Part shown: positions 8,881-19,561 of the stretch, in pieces
How the letters are laid out: each line of letters opens with the position of its first letter
Position numbering within the stretch: the first letter of the stretch is position 1
Assembly: GCA_003402315.1 (NCBI GenBank)
Contig: QFXI01000022.1
Coordinates: 1-64,000 of the forward strand
DNA length: 64,000 nt
Origin: Candidatus Nitrotoga sp. LAW
GTDB taxonomy: Bacteria > Pseudomonadota > Gammaproteobacteria > Burkholderiales > Gallionellaceae
Direction of reading: 5' to 3'
Program-made: the position numbers and the translations under genes
Notes under the pieces: model-generated
What the model was told of the DNA's origin: nothing
The model's database searches: none
The model's input: only the letters and a program-made list of their open reading frames with translations

Positions 8881-10137
8881 ATGCATTTATCTGACCTCAA
8901 GACCAAACACATCACCGAACTGGTGGGCATAGCAACAACAAACCAGATCGACAATGCCAATCGCATGCGCAAGCAAGACCTGATTTTCGCCCTGCTTAAA
9001 AATCAGGCAAAAAAGGGCGAGAGTATTTTCGGCGAAGGTACGCTGGAAGTATTACCCGACGGATTCGGATTTTTGCGCTCGCCGGACATTTCTTACTTGG
9101 CGGGACCGGATGACATTTACGTTAGTCCAAGCCAGATCCGTCGTTTTAACTTACATACTGGGGACTCGATCGAAGGTGAGATCCGCACTCCCAAAGAAGG
9201 AGAGCGTTACGTTGCCTTAGTAAAGGTAGATAAGGTTAATTCTGAGGCTCCGGAAAATACGAAGAACAAGATACTGTTCGAAAACCTGACGCCATTGTTC
9301 CCAACTAAGCAAATGGCACTGGAGCGAGATATCCGCGCCGAGGAAAACGTTACTGGCCGCATCATTGATATTGTGGCTCCCATTGGTAAAGGCCAGCGCG
9401 GGTTGCTGGTAGCCTCGCCAAAATCTGGCAAGACCGTGATGTTGCAGCATATCGCCCATTCCATCGCGGCAAACAACCCGGATGCACATCTGATTGTTTT
9501 ATTGATTGATGAACGTCCCGAAGAAGTCACTGAAATGAGCCGCAGCGTGCGCGGTGAAGTGGTTGCTTCTACCTTTGACGAGCCTGCCACACGCCACGTC
9601 CAAGTCGCCGAAATGGTGCTGGAAAAAGCCAAGCGCCTAGTTGAACATAAAAAAGATGTGGTCATCCTTCTGGATTCCATCACTCGGCTGGCGCGAGCAT
9701 ACAACACAGTGGTACCGTCTTCCGGCAAGGTGCTTACTGGCGGCGTTGATGCTAATGCCCTGCAGCGTCCTAAACGTTTTTTCGGAGCGGCCCGTAATGT
9801 TGAAGAAGGCGGCTCACTTACCATTATCGCCACAGCGCTAGTGGATACCGGTTCCCGTATGGACGATGTGATTTATGAAGAATTTAAGGGAACCGGTAAT
9901 ATGGAAATTCATCTTGACCGACGCATGGCAGAGAAACGCATCTATCCGGCCATTAACATTAATCGTTCCGGTACGCGTAGGGAAGAGCTGTTAATTAAGT
10001 CAGACATTTTGCCAAAAATCTGGGTGCTGCGTAAATTGCTCTATCCAATGGATGAATTAGAATCAATGGAATTTTTACTGGATAAAATTAAAGCGACTAA
10101 GAACAACGCTGATTTTTTCGATTCAATGCGCCGCTAA
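8881..10137 (+). CDS. rho: Transcription termination factor Rho
   Basis: Hexameric RNA-dependent ATPase that terminates transcription on untranslated RNA. The 418 residues show the N-terminal helical part, the cold-shock-like RNA-binding domain with GFGFLRSP, and the RecA-type motor with Walker A SPKSGKT followed by Walker [13 protein letters not shown]. The Q-loop region and [14 protein letters not shown] are also present. Length is normal. It lies 171 bp after trxA; this leader could take part in Rho autoregulation as in other bacteria, but no specific element was identified. Confidence 0.97.
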   Translation: MHLSDLKTKHITELVGIATTNQIDNANRMRKQDLIFALLKNQAKKGESIFGEGTLEVLPDGFGFLRSPDISYLAGPDDIYVSPSQIRRFNLHTGDSIEGEIRTPKEGERYVALVKVDKVNSEAPENTKNKILFENLTPLFPTKQMALERDIRAEENVTGRIIDIVAPIGKGQRGLLVASPKSGKTVMLQHIAHSIAANNPDAHLIVLLIDERPEEVTEMSRSVRGEVVASTFDEPATRHVQVAEMVLEKAKRLVEHKKDVVILLDSITRLARAYNTVVPSSGKVLTGGVDANALQRPKRFFGAARNVEEGGSLTIIATALVDTGSRMDDVIYEEFKGTGNMEIHLDRRMAEKRIYPAININRSGTRREELLIKSDILPKIWVLRKLLYPMDELESMEFLLDKIKATKNNADFFDSMRR

Positions 10138-10258
10138 AATTTTAATAGATTTAATCCAAAAGTTAATATGGCTCCATGCGAGTTTGGCTTGATTGTGATC
10201 CAACCAAGGCCTTGAGTTAATCAATCCTGTAGGAATGTAGCAACTTGACTGCTTCCTT

Positions 10259-11491
10259 TTAGCGTTCGCTTGGCCTGCTGAATATTCTCTCTTTGGGCCG
10301 GGGGAAATTTGCTTTTACGGTCGTAGTGTCGGCTAAATTGCAGCCTTTTCGCATATTATCTTCTTCCCGCTCTAAGGCAAAAGCAGCCATCATTGTTGAT
10401 GAATGGGTAGCCAAAATAATCGTCAAACCAGGAAACTGCTCCTGTGCCATTTTTTTAAGCTGGATGAGAAGTCGTTGTTGCCAGTCTTCGTGTAGATGTG
10501 CTTCAGGTTCGTCAATCAGCAAAATTGTGTTGCGCGTCATATATGCACCGAGGCGCACAAACAATTGCACCAGATTTTTTTCCCCGTTGCTGAGTGTGTC
10601 GAGTCGGTGCAAATTTTCATTGCGCACGACTTCAACCTCATGTGGATCTTTGCGAACATCCTTGATTGCGGTACAAGTATTAGCAAAAACTCGCTCATTA
10701 ACTAATTTTACAGCGCGATCAAAACGTCCGTCATCAAGCCACTTCAGCCAAACCAGCAGGTTGTCGAGCGAGTCACGCCAATCGCCGCTTTCTGTGCCAA
10801 AAGAGTGCGAAGGAGCGTAATTCCAGTTCAGGGGGGGAACAATGGCGCGATGCTGATCTGGATTAACTGGCGCAATATTACGATAGGCCGAGAAATAAAT
10901 GACTGTGGGCCAATCTAGTATACTCTCTTCAAAGCCACCAATTTTTTCACCCGTGGCTGCATCAACACCTGAAATAAAGTTTGCAATCCATTTGTCATGT
11001 AGGCCAATTGTCGACCAGGTTTCTATTTCATTGCGGCAGAAGCCAAAACGATGCCACTGTTGTGCCCCCACTTTGCTCAGTGCCTCCTCGTCCCACTGAC
11101 GTAAGTTACTTTCCACCTCGAGCTGGCCAGCAAGCAGGGACAATACAGCAACTTGTTCATGGCCATCTTTACTGTAGTGAATACGAAAATCCAATTGTGC
11201 CCGTCCCGGGCCACGATCCAGGTTTTCCAGGTTAAACGGTGCGTCGACGCGGCGATTATGGGCTGCGGCTAAATCCTGTGGCTTGGTAAAACCAGTCATC
11301 CCCACTAAGGCTGGAATCAGTTCCAATATCGTTGTTTTGCCCCGTCCATTTTTCGAATGGAGCATAAAGAAATTGCAAGATTCGTTATTATTGTCGGTGA
11401 AGTTTATTTCTTCGGGTTGTATCTGAAATGGACCAATGCGGTCTACGGTCAGCCATAACGGCGTAAACTCATATATATGGAAGTTATCCAT
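10259..11491 (-). CDS. Stand-alone AAA/ABC-type ATPase (AAA_21-like)
   Basis: A 410-residue SMC/RecF-like ATPase. Walker A is at residues 45-54 (HSKNGRGKTT), an ABC-like signature LSNGEKN precedes Walker B TILLIDEPEAHLHED, and the H-loop is ILATHSS around 359-365. No coiled coil, membrane segment or C-terminal TOPRIM nuclease domain is visible, so it is not a classical OLD protein. Similar lone ATPases occur in restriction-associated and abortive-infection systems, but there is no partner gene on either side: the neighbours are rho (convergent) and clpB (divergent). The C-terminus ends in a basic tail and could be shortened. Function is not assigned. Confidence 0.75.
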   Translation of the reverse strand: MDNFHIYEFTPLWLTVDRIGPFQIQPEEINFTDNNNESCNFFMLHSKNGRGKTTILELIPALVGMTGFTKPQDLAAAHNRRVDAPFNLENLDRGPGRAQLDFRIHYSKDGHEQVAVLSLLAGQLEVESNLRQWDEEALSKVGAQQWHRFGFCRNEIETWSTIGLHDKWIANFISGVDAATGEKIGGFEESILDWPTVIYFSAYRNIAPVNPDQHRAIVPPLNWNYAPSHSFGTESGDWRDSLDNLLVWLKWLDDGRFDRAVKLVNERVFANTCTAIKDVRKDPHEVEVVRNENLHRLDTLSNGEKNLVQLFVRLGAYMTRNTILLIDEPEAHLHEDWQQRLLIQLKKMAQEQFPGLTIILATHSSTMMAAFALEREEDNMRKGCNLADTTTVKANFPRPKERIFSRPSER

Positions 11492-11748
11492 TGATTGTTT
11501 CTCCTTATGGCCATGGCCTGCACAATGTTGTAGTCATTCAGCAAGATGCCATGCACACGAGCTGTCGGTTGACCCAAGAGCCGCCAGCATTCGCCCGTTC
11601 ACGGCAAGCTTTCCGTACCGGACTCATGGAAAAACGAAAAATATTTTAGACTAAAAAGGATTGCCCAGTCAAGGTGAAGCGAGATCAGATTGATTGTAAA
11701 GATGGTGTAGAGGTTTGTATTAATTTGATCGAATATGACTTTGGGATA

Positions 11749-11777
11749 CTTGAAATTTTAACCATCTGCCCCATCTA
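11749..11777 (+). promoter_or_regulatory. Sigma-32 heat-shock promoter of clpB
   Basis: CTTGAAA at 11749-11755, a 13-bp spacer, then CCCCATCTA at 11769-11777 match the RpoH consensus CTTGAAA-N(13-15)-CCCCATNT essentially completely. It lies 28 bp before the clpB start, so the transcript would have a very short leader containing the TAAGGAG ribosome-binding site (11794-11800). Confidence 0.9.
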
Positions 11778-11805
11778 TCAACTAATAATTTTTTAAGGAG
11801 CCATC

Positions 11806-14385
11806 ATGAGATTCGACAAATTTACGACTAAGCTGCAACAGGCGTTGTCTGATGCCCAGAGTTTAGCTGTGGGCAGCGATAATCAATTCATTGAACCGCA
11901 GCATTTACTACTGGCATTGCTCAACGATGCCGATAGTGGCGCGGCCTCATTGCTTGCGCGCGCAGGCGGGAATGTCGTTCCCTTGAAAGAGGCGTTGACG
12001 CAAAGCGTAGCGCGCCTAACCAAAGTGGAAGGACACGGCGGCGAGGTGCAGGTCGGGCGTGATCTCGCTAATTTGTTTAATCTCACCGACAAGCAAGCGC
12101 AAAATCGTGGCGACCAATTTATTGCCTCGGAAATGTTTTTGTTAGCTTTAACTGAGGATAAGGGTGAATGCGGGCGTCTATTGAAACAGCACGGTGTAGT
12201 CCGCGCGGCTTTAGAGCAAGCGATCAACGCGGTCCGTGGCGGACAAAATGTGGGAAGCCAGGAAGCGGAGGGTCAGCGCGAAGCGTTGAAGAAATACACC
12301 CTGGACCTTACCGAGCGTGCCCGTCAAGGCAAGTTGGATCCAGTGATCGGACGTGATGATGAGATCCGTCGCGCTATTCAGGTTCTGCAACGCCGCACCA
12401 AGAATAACCCGGTTTTGATTGGTGAACCGGGCGTAGGTAAGACCGCTATCGTGGAAGGTTTAGCGCAGCGTATTGTCAACGAAGAAGTACCGGAATCCCT
12501 GAAGGGTAAGCGTGTGTTGTCGCTTGATATGGCGGCGTTACTGGCCGGTGCGAAATATCGCGGCGAATTCGAAGAACGCCTGAAATCTGTGCTAAAGGAA
12601 GTAGCCATGGAAGAAGGCCGCAACATCGTATTTATTGATGAACTGCACACCATGGTCGGCGCAGGTAAAGCGGAAGGCGCAATGGATGCAGGCAATATGC
12701 TAAAGCCAGCATTAGCGCGCGGCGAGTTGCATTGTATCGGTGCCACTACACTGGATGAATACCGTAAATACATCGAGAAAGATGGCGCGTTAGAGCGTCG
12801 TTTCCAAAAGGTGCTGGTGGATGAACCGACAGTGGAAGCGACCATCGCTATTTTGCGCGGTTTACAGGAAAAATATGAGTTACATCACGGCGTGGAAATT
12901 ACCGATCCGGCTATCGTAGCGGCGGCAGAATTGTCGCACCGCTACATTACCGATCGTTTTTTGCCGGACAAGGCCATTGATCTGATAGATGAAGCCGCCG
13001 CCCGCATCAAGATGGAAATTGACTCCAAACCGGAAGTGATGGACAAACTTGACCGGCGCCTGATTCAGTTGAAAATTGAACGCGAAGCAGTGAAGAAGGA
13101 AAAGGACGAAGCATCGAAAAAGCGCATGCAGCTTATCGAAGACGAGATTGAGAAACTGTTGCGTGAATATGCCGACTTGGAAGAGATATGGAAAGCGGAG
13201 AAAGGATCGGCTCATGGCACGGCACAGGTAAAGGAAGAAATCGAACGCGTACGTGCCGAAATTATCCGGGTGCAACGCGAAGGAAAACTGGACAAAGTGG
13301 CCGAGTTGCAATATGGCAAACTCCCGCAACTCGAAGCGAAATTAAAAGAAGCGAATCAGGCAGAAGCGGCCAAACCTCAAAATCGGCTGCTGCGCACGCA
13401 CGTGGGTGCGGAAGAAATTGCAGAAGTGGTAAGTCGTGCCACCGGCATTCCCGTTTCCAAAATGATGCAAGGCGAGCGTGACAAACTGCTGCAGATGGAA
13501 ACCAAGTTGCACGAACGCGTGGTCGGGCAGGACGAGGCTGTACGCTTGGTGTCGGACGCAATTCGTCGTTCGCGTTCTGGGTTGGGAGATCCTAACCGTC
13601 CCTATGGATCCTTCCTGTTTTTAGGACCCACTGGAGTCGGCAAGACCGAATTATGTAAAGCGTTAGCTGGATTTTTGTTCGATTCAGAAGATCACCTCAT
13701 TCGCATCGACATGAGTGAGTATATGGAAAAGCATTCCGTGTCGCGCCTGATCGGTGCGCCGCCAGGCTATGTTGGCTACGAAGAAGGCGGCGGCCTTACC
13801 GAGGCCGTGCGCCGTAAACCGTATTCTGTCATCTTATTGGACGAAGTGGAGAAAGCGCACCCAGATGTATTCAATGTACTTCTGCAAGTGCTGGATGATG
13901 GCCGTATGACCGACGGACAGGGGCGTACCGTAGATTTCAAGAACACAGTGGTTGTAATGACCTCGAACCTTGGCAGTCAAATGATCCAACAGCTATCAGG
14001 CGATGACTACCAGGTCATAAAACTAGCTGTGATGGGTGAGGTAAAGAATTATTTCCGTCCTGAATTCATCAACCGCATAGACGAAGTGGTGGTGTTCCAT
14101 GCGCTGGATGAAAAGAATATCAAGGCTATCGCACGTATCCAATTAGGCTATTTGGAAAGTCGTCTGGCTGCAATGGATATGAAACTGGAGATTACCGATG
14201 CCGCTCTGGCGGAAATCGCCACTGCCGGTTTCGATCCTACTTATGGCGCTCGCCCGCTCAAACGTGCCATTCAGTCACAACTAGAGAATCCGCTTGCCAA
14301 ACAGCTTTTGGAAGGCCGCTTCGCCGCTAAAGACACTATTAAGATTCATTGCTTAGGTGGGGTAATGAGGTTTGAAAAAGGCTAG
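11806..14385 (+). CDS. clpB: Disaggregase chaperone ClpB
   Basis: Hexameric Hsp100 ATPase that extracts proteins from aggregates together with DnaK. The 859 residues show the full ClpB layout: N-terminal Clp repeats (1-145), first AAA domain with Walker [10 protein letters not shown] and Walker B VFIDELH, the long coiled-coil middle domain (about 410-525) that marks ClpB rather than ClpA/C, and the second AAA domain with GPTGVGKTE and [18 protein letters not shown] precedes the ATG. The heat-shock promoter just upstream fits its role. Confidence 0.98.
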   Translation: MRFDKFTTKLQQALSDAQSLAVGSDNQFIEPQHLLLALLNDADSGAASLLARAGGNVVPLKEALTQSVARLTKVEGHGGEVQVGRDLANLFNLTDKQAQNRGDQFIASEMFLLALTEDKGECGRLLKQHGVVRAALEQAINAVRGGQNVGSQEAEGQREALKKYTLDLTERARQGKLDPVIGRDDEIRRAIQVLQRRTKNNPVLIGEPGVGKTAIVEGLAQRIVNEEVPESLKGKRVLSLDMAALLAGAKYRGEFEERLKSVLKEVAMEEGRNIVFIDELHTMVGAGKAEGAMDAGNMLKPALARGELHCIGATTLDEYRKYIEKDGALERRFQKVLVDEPTVEATIAILRGLQEKYELHHGVEITDPAIVAAAELSHRYITDRFLPDKAIDLIDEAAARIKMEIDSKPEVMDKLDRRLIQLKIEREAVKKEKDEASKKRMQLIEDEIEKLLREYADLEEIWKAEKGSAHGTAQVKEEIERVRAEIIRVQREGKLDKVAELQYGKLPQLEAKLKEANQAEAAKPQNRLLRTHVGAEEIAEVVSRATGIPVSKMMQGERDKLLQMETKLHERVVGQDEAVRLVSDAIRRSRSGLGDPNRPYGSFLFLGPTGVGKTELCKALAGFLFDSEDHLIRIDMSEYMEKHSVSRLIGAPPGYVGYEEGGGLTEAVRRKPYSVILLDEVEKAHPDVFNVLLQVLDDGRMTDGQGRTVDFKNTVVVMTSNLGSQMIQQLSGDDYQVIKLAVMGEVKNYFRPEFINRIDEVVVFHALDEKNIKAIARIQLGYLESRLAAMDMKLEITDAALAEIATAGFDPTYGARPLKRAIQSQLENPLAKQLLEGRFAAKDTIKIHCLGGVMRFEKG

Positions 14386-14495
14386 CCTATCATGGTTTTT
14401 GGCACTGGACGGACGTTGCTTGGGCGTAGCGCGGCAGTTACCAAGACGCCGGAGCGGGCCTCAAACATCAGCAAAGACAGGTAGCAATAGTGAAT

Positions 14496-14606
14496 ATGAT
14501 GATGATTGAAAAAGGAAAGCGCCTGCTGTCCTTAAGTGACATCGTCGCTGCGTCAGTGTCAGATTTTGACTACATTCAAGAGCCAGTTTTCACTGGCTCC
14601 TTGTAA
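14496..14606 (+). CDS. Possible 36-residue small protein
   Basis: An open frame with three consecutive ATG codons, encoding a small soluble peptide (starts MMMIEKGKRLL, ends EPVFTGSL). There is no strong ribosome-binding site: only GACAGG lies upstream, about 15 bases away. The last part overlaps an inverted repeat. No family is recognised, and it may be a chance frame. Confidence 0.2.
   Translation: MMMIEKGKRLLSLSDIVAASVSDFDYIQEPVFTGSL
14577..14603 (+). terminator. Hairpin downstream of clpB
   Basis: CAAG-AGCCAGT (14577-14587) pairs with ACTGGCT-C-CTTG (14592-14603) around a TTTC loop, with one bulged C. It is a stable 11-bp stem but lacks a downstream T-run, so it may be a processing or Rho-assisted 3' end of clpB RNA rather than an intrinsic terminator. 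Confidence 0.4.
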
Positions 14607-14653
14607 CGGCGCGTATTTATGAGGGGAGATTCGCCAAAAACCCATAGATATAA

Positions 14654-14671
14654 ACCCATAGATATATGGGT
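14654..14671. repeat. Palindrome with adjacent direct repeat
   Basis: ACCCATA-GATA-TATGGGT forms a perfect 7-bp inverted repeat. The left half with its loop (ACCCATAGATATA) also occurs directly upstream at 14640-14652, so the unit is a direct plus inverted repeat. It could be an operator; the gene controlled is unclear. Confidence 0.4.
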
Positions 14672-14859
14672 CATCGCTTTTTGTAGCCAGAAGGCTCTAC
14701 GATAGTGCCTATGTATCTACGCGAGAGCAAATAACGACGGACGGATAATCGCGTCTGTTTCACCTAGAGACACACCGACTTTGGTAATCTCTCTGGATGC
14801 TTTGCGCTACGCTGTTTTCCGAGCAGTGTGTTGCTGGGTGTCAAAGCTGGCAGTGTTTC

Positions 14860-15351
14860 TCACTTCAAGCGATCTTTGATTTTAGCGATTCCTGCCTCTG
14901 CGCATTGCTCATCGAGATGGCCGCCAGGTGCACCACCGATGCCAATGGCACCAATTGTTTCGCCTTCCACTTGAATGGGTACTCCGCCACCCAAAGCAAT
15001 GAAATCATTTATAAAGACAAGATTGGCAGCTGCGGGATTCTTTTGTGTATTTTCCATGAGCCGCGTGGTCGAATTTTTAATCGTAAGAGCTGTGTAAGCT
15101 TTCCTGCGGCTGGTATCGATTGAATGCGGACCTGCATTGTCTGCTCGTTGTAACGCCTTGAGCTGTCCAGCGCGGTCGACCACAGCGCCGCTGACGTTAT
15201 AGCCCTTCGAAGAGCAGTCAGCGACGGCGGCGGCAACGGCCTCTACTGCCAGTGCGGTCGGAATGTCCCGGACGGTGCGAACCTGTGCGTGAGCATTGCT
15301 GGTCGTAACGAGAGTTGCAAAAACAAGAGCACTTATAACGCGTGAAATCAT
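14860..15351 (-). CDS. Exported GlcG/HbpS-family protein
   Basis: A 163-residue protein with a clear signal peptide (cleavage likely after SNAHA, residue 22) and a GlcG/HbpS domain covering the rest. Typical family segments are visible: VDRAGQLKALQRADNAG, SRRKAYTA, and the glycine-rich GGGVPIQVEGETIGAIGIGGAPGG. HbpS of Streptomyces binds haem and senses redox stress; for the secreted proteobacterial members the role is not settled. It stands alone, convergent with clpB and divergent from the DUF11 protein. Confidence 0.8.
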   Translation of the reverse strand: MISRVISALVFATLVTTSNAHAQVRTVRDIPTALAVEAVAAAVADCSSKGYNVSGAVVDRAGQLKALQRADNAGPHSIDTSRRKAYTALTIKNSTTRLMENTQKNPAAANLVFINDFIALGGGVPIQVEGETIGAIGIGGAPGGHLDEQCAEAGIAKIKDRLK

Positions 15352-15719
15352 GGTAATTCTCCTAGTGGTTATTGAGCTTATTAAGTACTTCCAAGGAAGC
15401 TTCTAAAAAAATCTTGGGATAACTTTAAATATTCGTACATCGTTAGTTAGGTTAGGATATCGGTTGAATAAGTTTCAGCTGCGCTTAGTTTGTGTTCTTC
15501 AGTATGTCGCTATTTTGATTCATTTGGTAAAGCTAGCATGTTCATTATAGAGTCGGCCATTAAATAGTACGATAATAAACGTTGAGTTACCTGTGGATTA
15601 GAAGTATTTTGTAAATTAATTATATAGTTAATTGATATTTATCATTAATTAGATTAATTAATTAGACTAATACTTTCAAGCGTGAATCTATCGAATCAAA
15701 GAAAGGTGGGGTACAAACG
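15352..15719. other. AT-rich divergent intergenic region
   Basis: This strongly AT-rich stretch separates the HbpS-like gene from the DUF11 protein and should hold both promoters. The run of TTAATTA-type sequence at about 15610-15670 is notable as possible intrinsically curved DNA. No gene or known operator was recognised. Confidence 0.4.
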
Positions 15720-18627
15720 ATGGGGTTGATTATTGTTAAGCCATTCTGGCGTTGTTTGAGAGCGGTGATATTGGCAGCGATGACAATGGTTACCGCTTTT
15801 AGTGCTTGCGCTCAGGTCAGCGTTACACCGGTTACCTGGAATGTGGTCGGACTGGATAGCAATAACGTCAGCGTTGGTCCGAACATGTTCCCTGTGGGTG
15901 TGCGCGTTTGCAATACCGGCAGTACCTTGCTGAGCGGGCTTAAGGCGCGTTATGTCTGGGATTCAACCAGCGCTTATATCACCCGCACTTCGGCGGAGTA
16001 TCTTGACATCGCTAATCTGGTCGCGGGTACTTGCCAGGATATATTCCATGAGGTGACGGTTACACGTGATGCAGCAGCCTATACACAGGCGGCAAGGTAC
16101 CACATTGATGTCATCAACGGAGTTAATGCTGTGCTTGCCTCAACACCAACCCCCCGGGAGATATACGTCGAGCGGCTGGTTTCGCAGAACAGAAATGCCA
16201 TTGACGACATTTTGGTCAATAATGTTTCGGTGACTGGCTCAGGAAGCGTCAACGTGAACGAGGGGCAAACCTACGAAGTCAAATTGGTGGGTCACACCGC
16301 AACCCAAGGTTATGAGCAATTCGAGCAGTTCTTGAATTTCAAGTCCGATCTTTTTATTGTCAAGAGCGTTAAGTCCACGTATACCTGCCGTCGCAGGGAC
16401 AGACTTGCTAGCTGGTAGCAAGATTTACGCGGATGGCTGTCAGTGGGTCAATGATCCCACGGATGTGATTACGCCTATCTATCGTGAATGCCTAGGTAGC
16501 GGCAAATATGGCGGAAGTACCACGTTAACCTATGTGGTGGAAGTTAAAACCGGGGCGGCTGCACTGGCATCGACGGGGGTGAGCATCAACGCGTTACTGT
16601 ACGATTTTTCGGGCAGTAGCTATCACTACAACGCTGATCAAAGTGCGGCGGTCACTTTTAATTTTACGAACAACCCGCCGCCTGCTGAAGTAGATCTGGC
16701 CATGGCCAAATCGGCGGTTTTGAGCTCTCCGGGCAACGGTGATTTTACGCTTACGGTGACCAATACCGGCAGTATTAGCGCCACTAATGTGGTCGTTACG
16801 GATAATGTTCCTGATGGATATAACATCAAAACTTCACAGCCTGCAGCACCGGCGGGTACGACACTGGTTTGGGATAAAACCGATCCAAACGAGTCGCTGG
16901 TTTGGACAATTTCCAGCTTGCCGGCAGGTTCGTCGATTTCGTATACATTTAGTGTTCAAACGGTAAACAATCAAACAAATTACGTTAACCAGGCCTGCGT
17001 AGCCGCCACCCAAACCGATCCGAATACCACCAATAATTGTGCGACAGCGGCTGTCCCTGTGGCGCAATCTGATCTGGCGTTGGTGAAGACGGCAAGCTTT
17101 ACTTCGCCGCTCAAGATCGGCGATTCAATAACGTTTAACGTGGGCGTTCTTAATCTGGGGCCGAATGTCGGCACCGGTGTGGTGGTCAGTGACACGCTCC
17201 CTGCAGGTTATTCGTTTACGAGCGCGAGCTGTGCGAGTGGATGGACGCTTTCGAATGTGGGCGCGACGCATTCCTGTACCGCTACATCCAATGTGGCGGT
17301 ATCAGCTGTTCCCGCGACGATTTTGTCGATCGTAGCCCAGGTGCTGGCGCCAGCAGATCCCACGGTTACAACTGGGTATCAAAATACGGCATCCGTCACT
17401 TCAACCAGCAATGATCCGGTTGCTTTTAACAATCAAGCCAGCGCTGTTGCATCACCCACTTTTTTGACGATTGCCAAGGTGGCTGATGCCGTATCGTATA
17501 CGTCAGCCAGCCCGAATGGTACATACACGCTTACAGTTACAAAGAGTGGATCTTCCGCAAATCTGGGTGTGATTTCAGTTCAAGATGTATTGCCATTAGG
17601 TGTGTCCGCCACATCAATCACGGGTGTGGGCTGGACGTGCAGCCTGGCAACATTAATTTGTACACGGGCAGATGATTTGACCAGCGGTATTCCCCCCTCA
17701 GCGGTTTATCCGGATATTGTCATTGGCGTGACTTTCTCTGGCCCGTCGAACGCGGATGTGGTGAATTATGCAAATGTGATTTCTGAATCGGGTGGAATCG
17801 TTACGTCATATGACGAAACAACCCGTTCAGTTAGTTGGACCAACAGTGCTGTTTATTACACCGCTGATGCAACGGCATCACCGGGAGGGGGTGGTAGTGC
17901 TGCCTGTTCGCCATCTTCTGTTCCCAGTGGGTCAAACAGTGTGTGTACCGCCACGCCAAATACTGGGTATTATTTTATCGGATGGACGGGTGCATGCGCG
18001 GCAGTAAGTACTAATTTGACCTGTAATTTGAATAATGTCACAGCTAATCAGAGCTCGGTAGCCACGTTTGCGTTGCTGACTTATACCGTGGTTGCTACGG
18101 CTGGTACCGGGGGGTCAGCCAATTGCGTGCCATCTCCTGTTTCCAGTGGGTCAAACAGTGTGTGTACCGCCACGCCAAGTACTGGGTATTATTTTACCGG
18201 ATGGACGGGTGCATGCGCGGCAGCAAGTACTAATTTGACCTGTAATTTGAATAATGTCACAGCTAATCAGAGCTCGGTAGCCACGTTTGCGTTGCTGACT
18301 TATACCGTGGTTGCCACGGCTGGTGCCGGGGGGTCAGCCAGTTGCGCGCCGTCGCCTGTTTCTGCGGGCGGAACCGCCACTTGCACCGCCACGGCAGATG
18401 CAGGCAGTACGTTTACCGGATGGACGGGTGCATGTGCAGGACAGAGTGGTTTGGTGTGTAATCTGACAGGTATTGCTGCCAATATGGCATCGACTGCGTC
18501 GTTTACCGCCACCGTGACGGCCGGATCCCTGCAAGCCATTCCGGCATTGTCTGGGTGGTTGATGATTATGATGGTATTTTTGATGGTATTGGCCGCTTGT
18601 GCAGCCATAAGGCGCAAGCAGGAGTGA
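15720..18627 (+). pseudogene. Secreted DUF11/IPTL-CTERM protein, split by a frameshift
   Basis: One long coding sequence interrupted by a single frameshift near 16380-16400. The first part (15720-16418) has ribosome-binding site GAAAGGTGGGG, a signal peptide (to about residue 32, ...FSACA) and a domain ending FIVKSVKSTYT. The reading then continues one base later with AVAGTDLLAGSKIYADGCQW to 18627. The downstream part holds three DUF11-like beta-sandwich repeats (ADLAMAKSAV-like, SDLALVKTA, LTIAKVAD starts), three glycine/cysteine-rich InlB-B-like repeats, and a C-terminal IPALSGWLMIMMVFLMVL segment plus RRKQE, an IPTL-CTERM-type sorting tail. Repaired length would be about 970 residues, a surface or matrix protein. 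It may be a true pseudogene, a phase-variable locus or a sequence error. Confidence 0.8.
17857..18516 (+). repeat. Three tandem InlB-B-like coding repeats (219-bp period)
   Basis: Units begin at about 17857, 18082 and 18301. Each encodes about 73 residues with the pattern GGSA.C.PS.VSSGSNSVCTATP.TGYYFTGWTGAC....LTCNLNNVTANQSS. Units 1 and 2 are almost identical in DNA over roughly 200 bp at an offset of 219 bp, while unit 3 is diverged. That indicates recent duplication or gene conversion within the gene. Cysteine pairs are kept in every unit. Confidence 0.85.
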
Positions 18628-18817
18628 TTGATGAACCCTGCGGGCGCTTGGTTATCAGCCACGGCTATTGGTAAAGTTTGCTGATTCGCGTTGCTTTGAT
18701 GTTAAGGTTATAAAGTCACGTAATTTTTTAGCGTTTATGTGATCACCATATTCGATTGCAAGGTTAGACCATACATGCCTATAAAATTATGGAGATTATC
18801 CAAAAAGGCGGGCGACT

Positions 18818-19387
18818 ATGAGCAAAGCTTTTACTAAGGAAGCGGATGAAAGTGCTGACGAGGAAGAAGGTCAGTCAGTATCACCGCTTCCGCCAGGAGT
18901 CAAAAATTACATCACCCCCGTTGGTTACCAGCGTCTCAAAGACGAGCTTGATCAGCTATGGAAAGTAGAACGCCCGGCGTTGGTGCAAACGATTACCTGG
19001 GCCGCGTCTAATGGCGATCGCTCGGAAAATGGCGATTACATTTACGGTAAAAAGCGTCTGCGTGAAATCGACCGGCGCATCCGCTTTCTTTCTAAGCGTC
19101 TGGAAAACGCCGCAGTGGTAGATCCGGTGCAGCGAGGATTGTGTGATCAAGTATTCTTTGGGGCGACAGTTACAGTGTGTAGGCAGGACGGCATAGAGCA
19201 TACCTACAGCATAGTCGGCGTGGATGAAGCCGATGCCGGGCGCGGATTGATTAGCTGGATATCACCGTTAGCCCGAGCGCTATTAAAGGCGCGCGCTGAC
19301 GACGTGGTGATGTTGCATATCCCTGACGGAGTGGAAGAGTTAGTGGTGGTAGACGTTGCTTATCGGGCGATCAGTTTTGACGATTGA
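18818..19387 (+). CDS. greB: Transcription elongation factor GreB
   Basis: Rescues backtracked RNA polymerase by stimulating transcript cleavage. The 189 residues contain the N-terminal coiled-coil domain (YITPVGYQRLKDELDQLW ... NGDRSENGDYIYGKKRLREIDRRIRFL) with the acidic tip residues ENGDY, followed by the FKBP-like C-terminal domain. The GDYIYGKKRLREIDRRIRFLSKR segment marks GreB rather than GreA. An acidic, low-complexity extension of about 25 residues precedes the conserved core. It is monocistronic and convergent with argJ. Confidence 0.93.
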   Translation: MSKAFTKEADESADEEEGQSVSPLPPGVKNYITPVGYQRLKDELDQLWKVERPALVQTITWAASNGDRSENGDYIYGKKRLREIDRRIRFLSKRLENAAVVDPVQRGLCDQVFFGATVTVCRQDGIEHTYSIVGVDEADAGRGLISWISPLARALLKARADDVVMLHIPDGVEELVVVDVAYRAISFDD

Positions 19388-19561
19388 GTTACTGGCAAAA
19401 TTTTTGTTGGAAGAAAGTTAGTTTTTTATCTTTAGTTTTGTTGCATGGTTTTTATCGGATACCGATTTACGAGAGTAAGGCAGATTCAAGTTAAAACGAA
19501 CAGAAAGCTACGGTACTAGACGGTGGCAAGTTGTGAGTGTCCTACCAGTCAAACAGTTTGA

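Larger units (their letters stand above)
14386..14859. other. Intergenic region after clpB
   Basis: About 470 bp between clpB and the convergent HbpS-like gene. It contains a short open frame (14496-14606) that ends inside a hairpin (14577-14603), and a palindrome with a partial direct repeat at 14640-14671. An even shorter frame of 30 codons starts at 14391. None has recognisable similarity. Confidence 0.4.

Noticed and set aside
13188-13561. Secondary frames inside clpB (both strands)
   Set aside because: They lie wholly within the clpB coding sequence, lack ribosome-binding sites and show no family features.
19454-19466. ATCGG-ATA-CCGAT hairpin between greB and argJ
   Set aside because: A five-base-pair stem without a following T-run is too weak to call a terminator.
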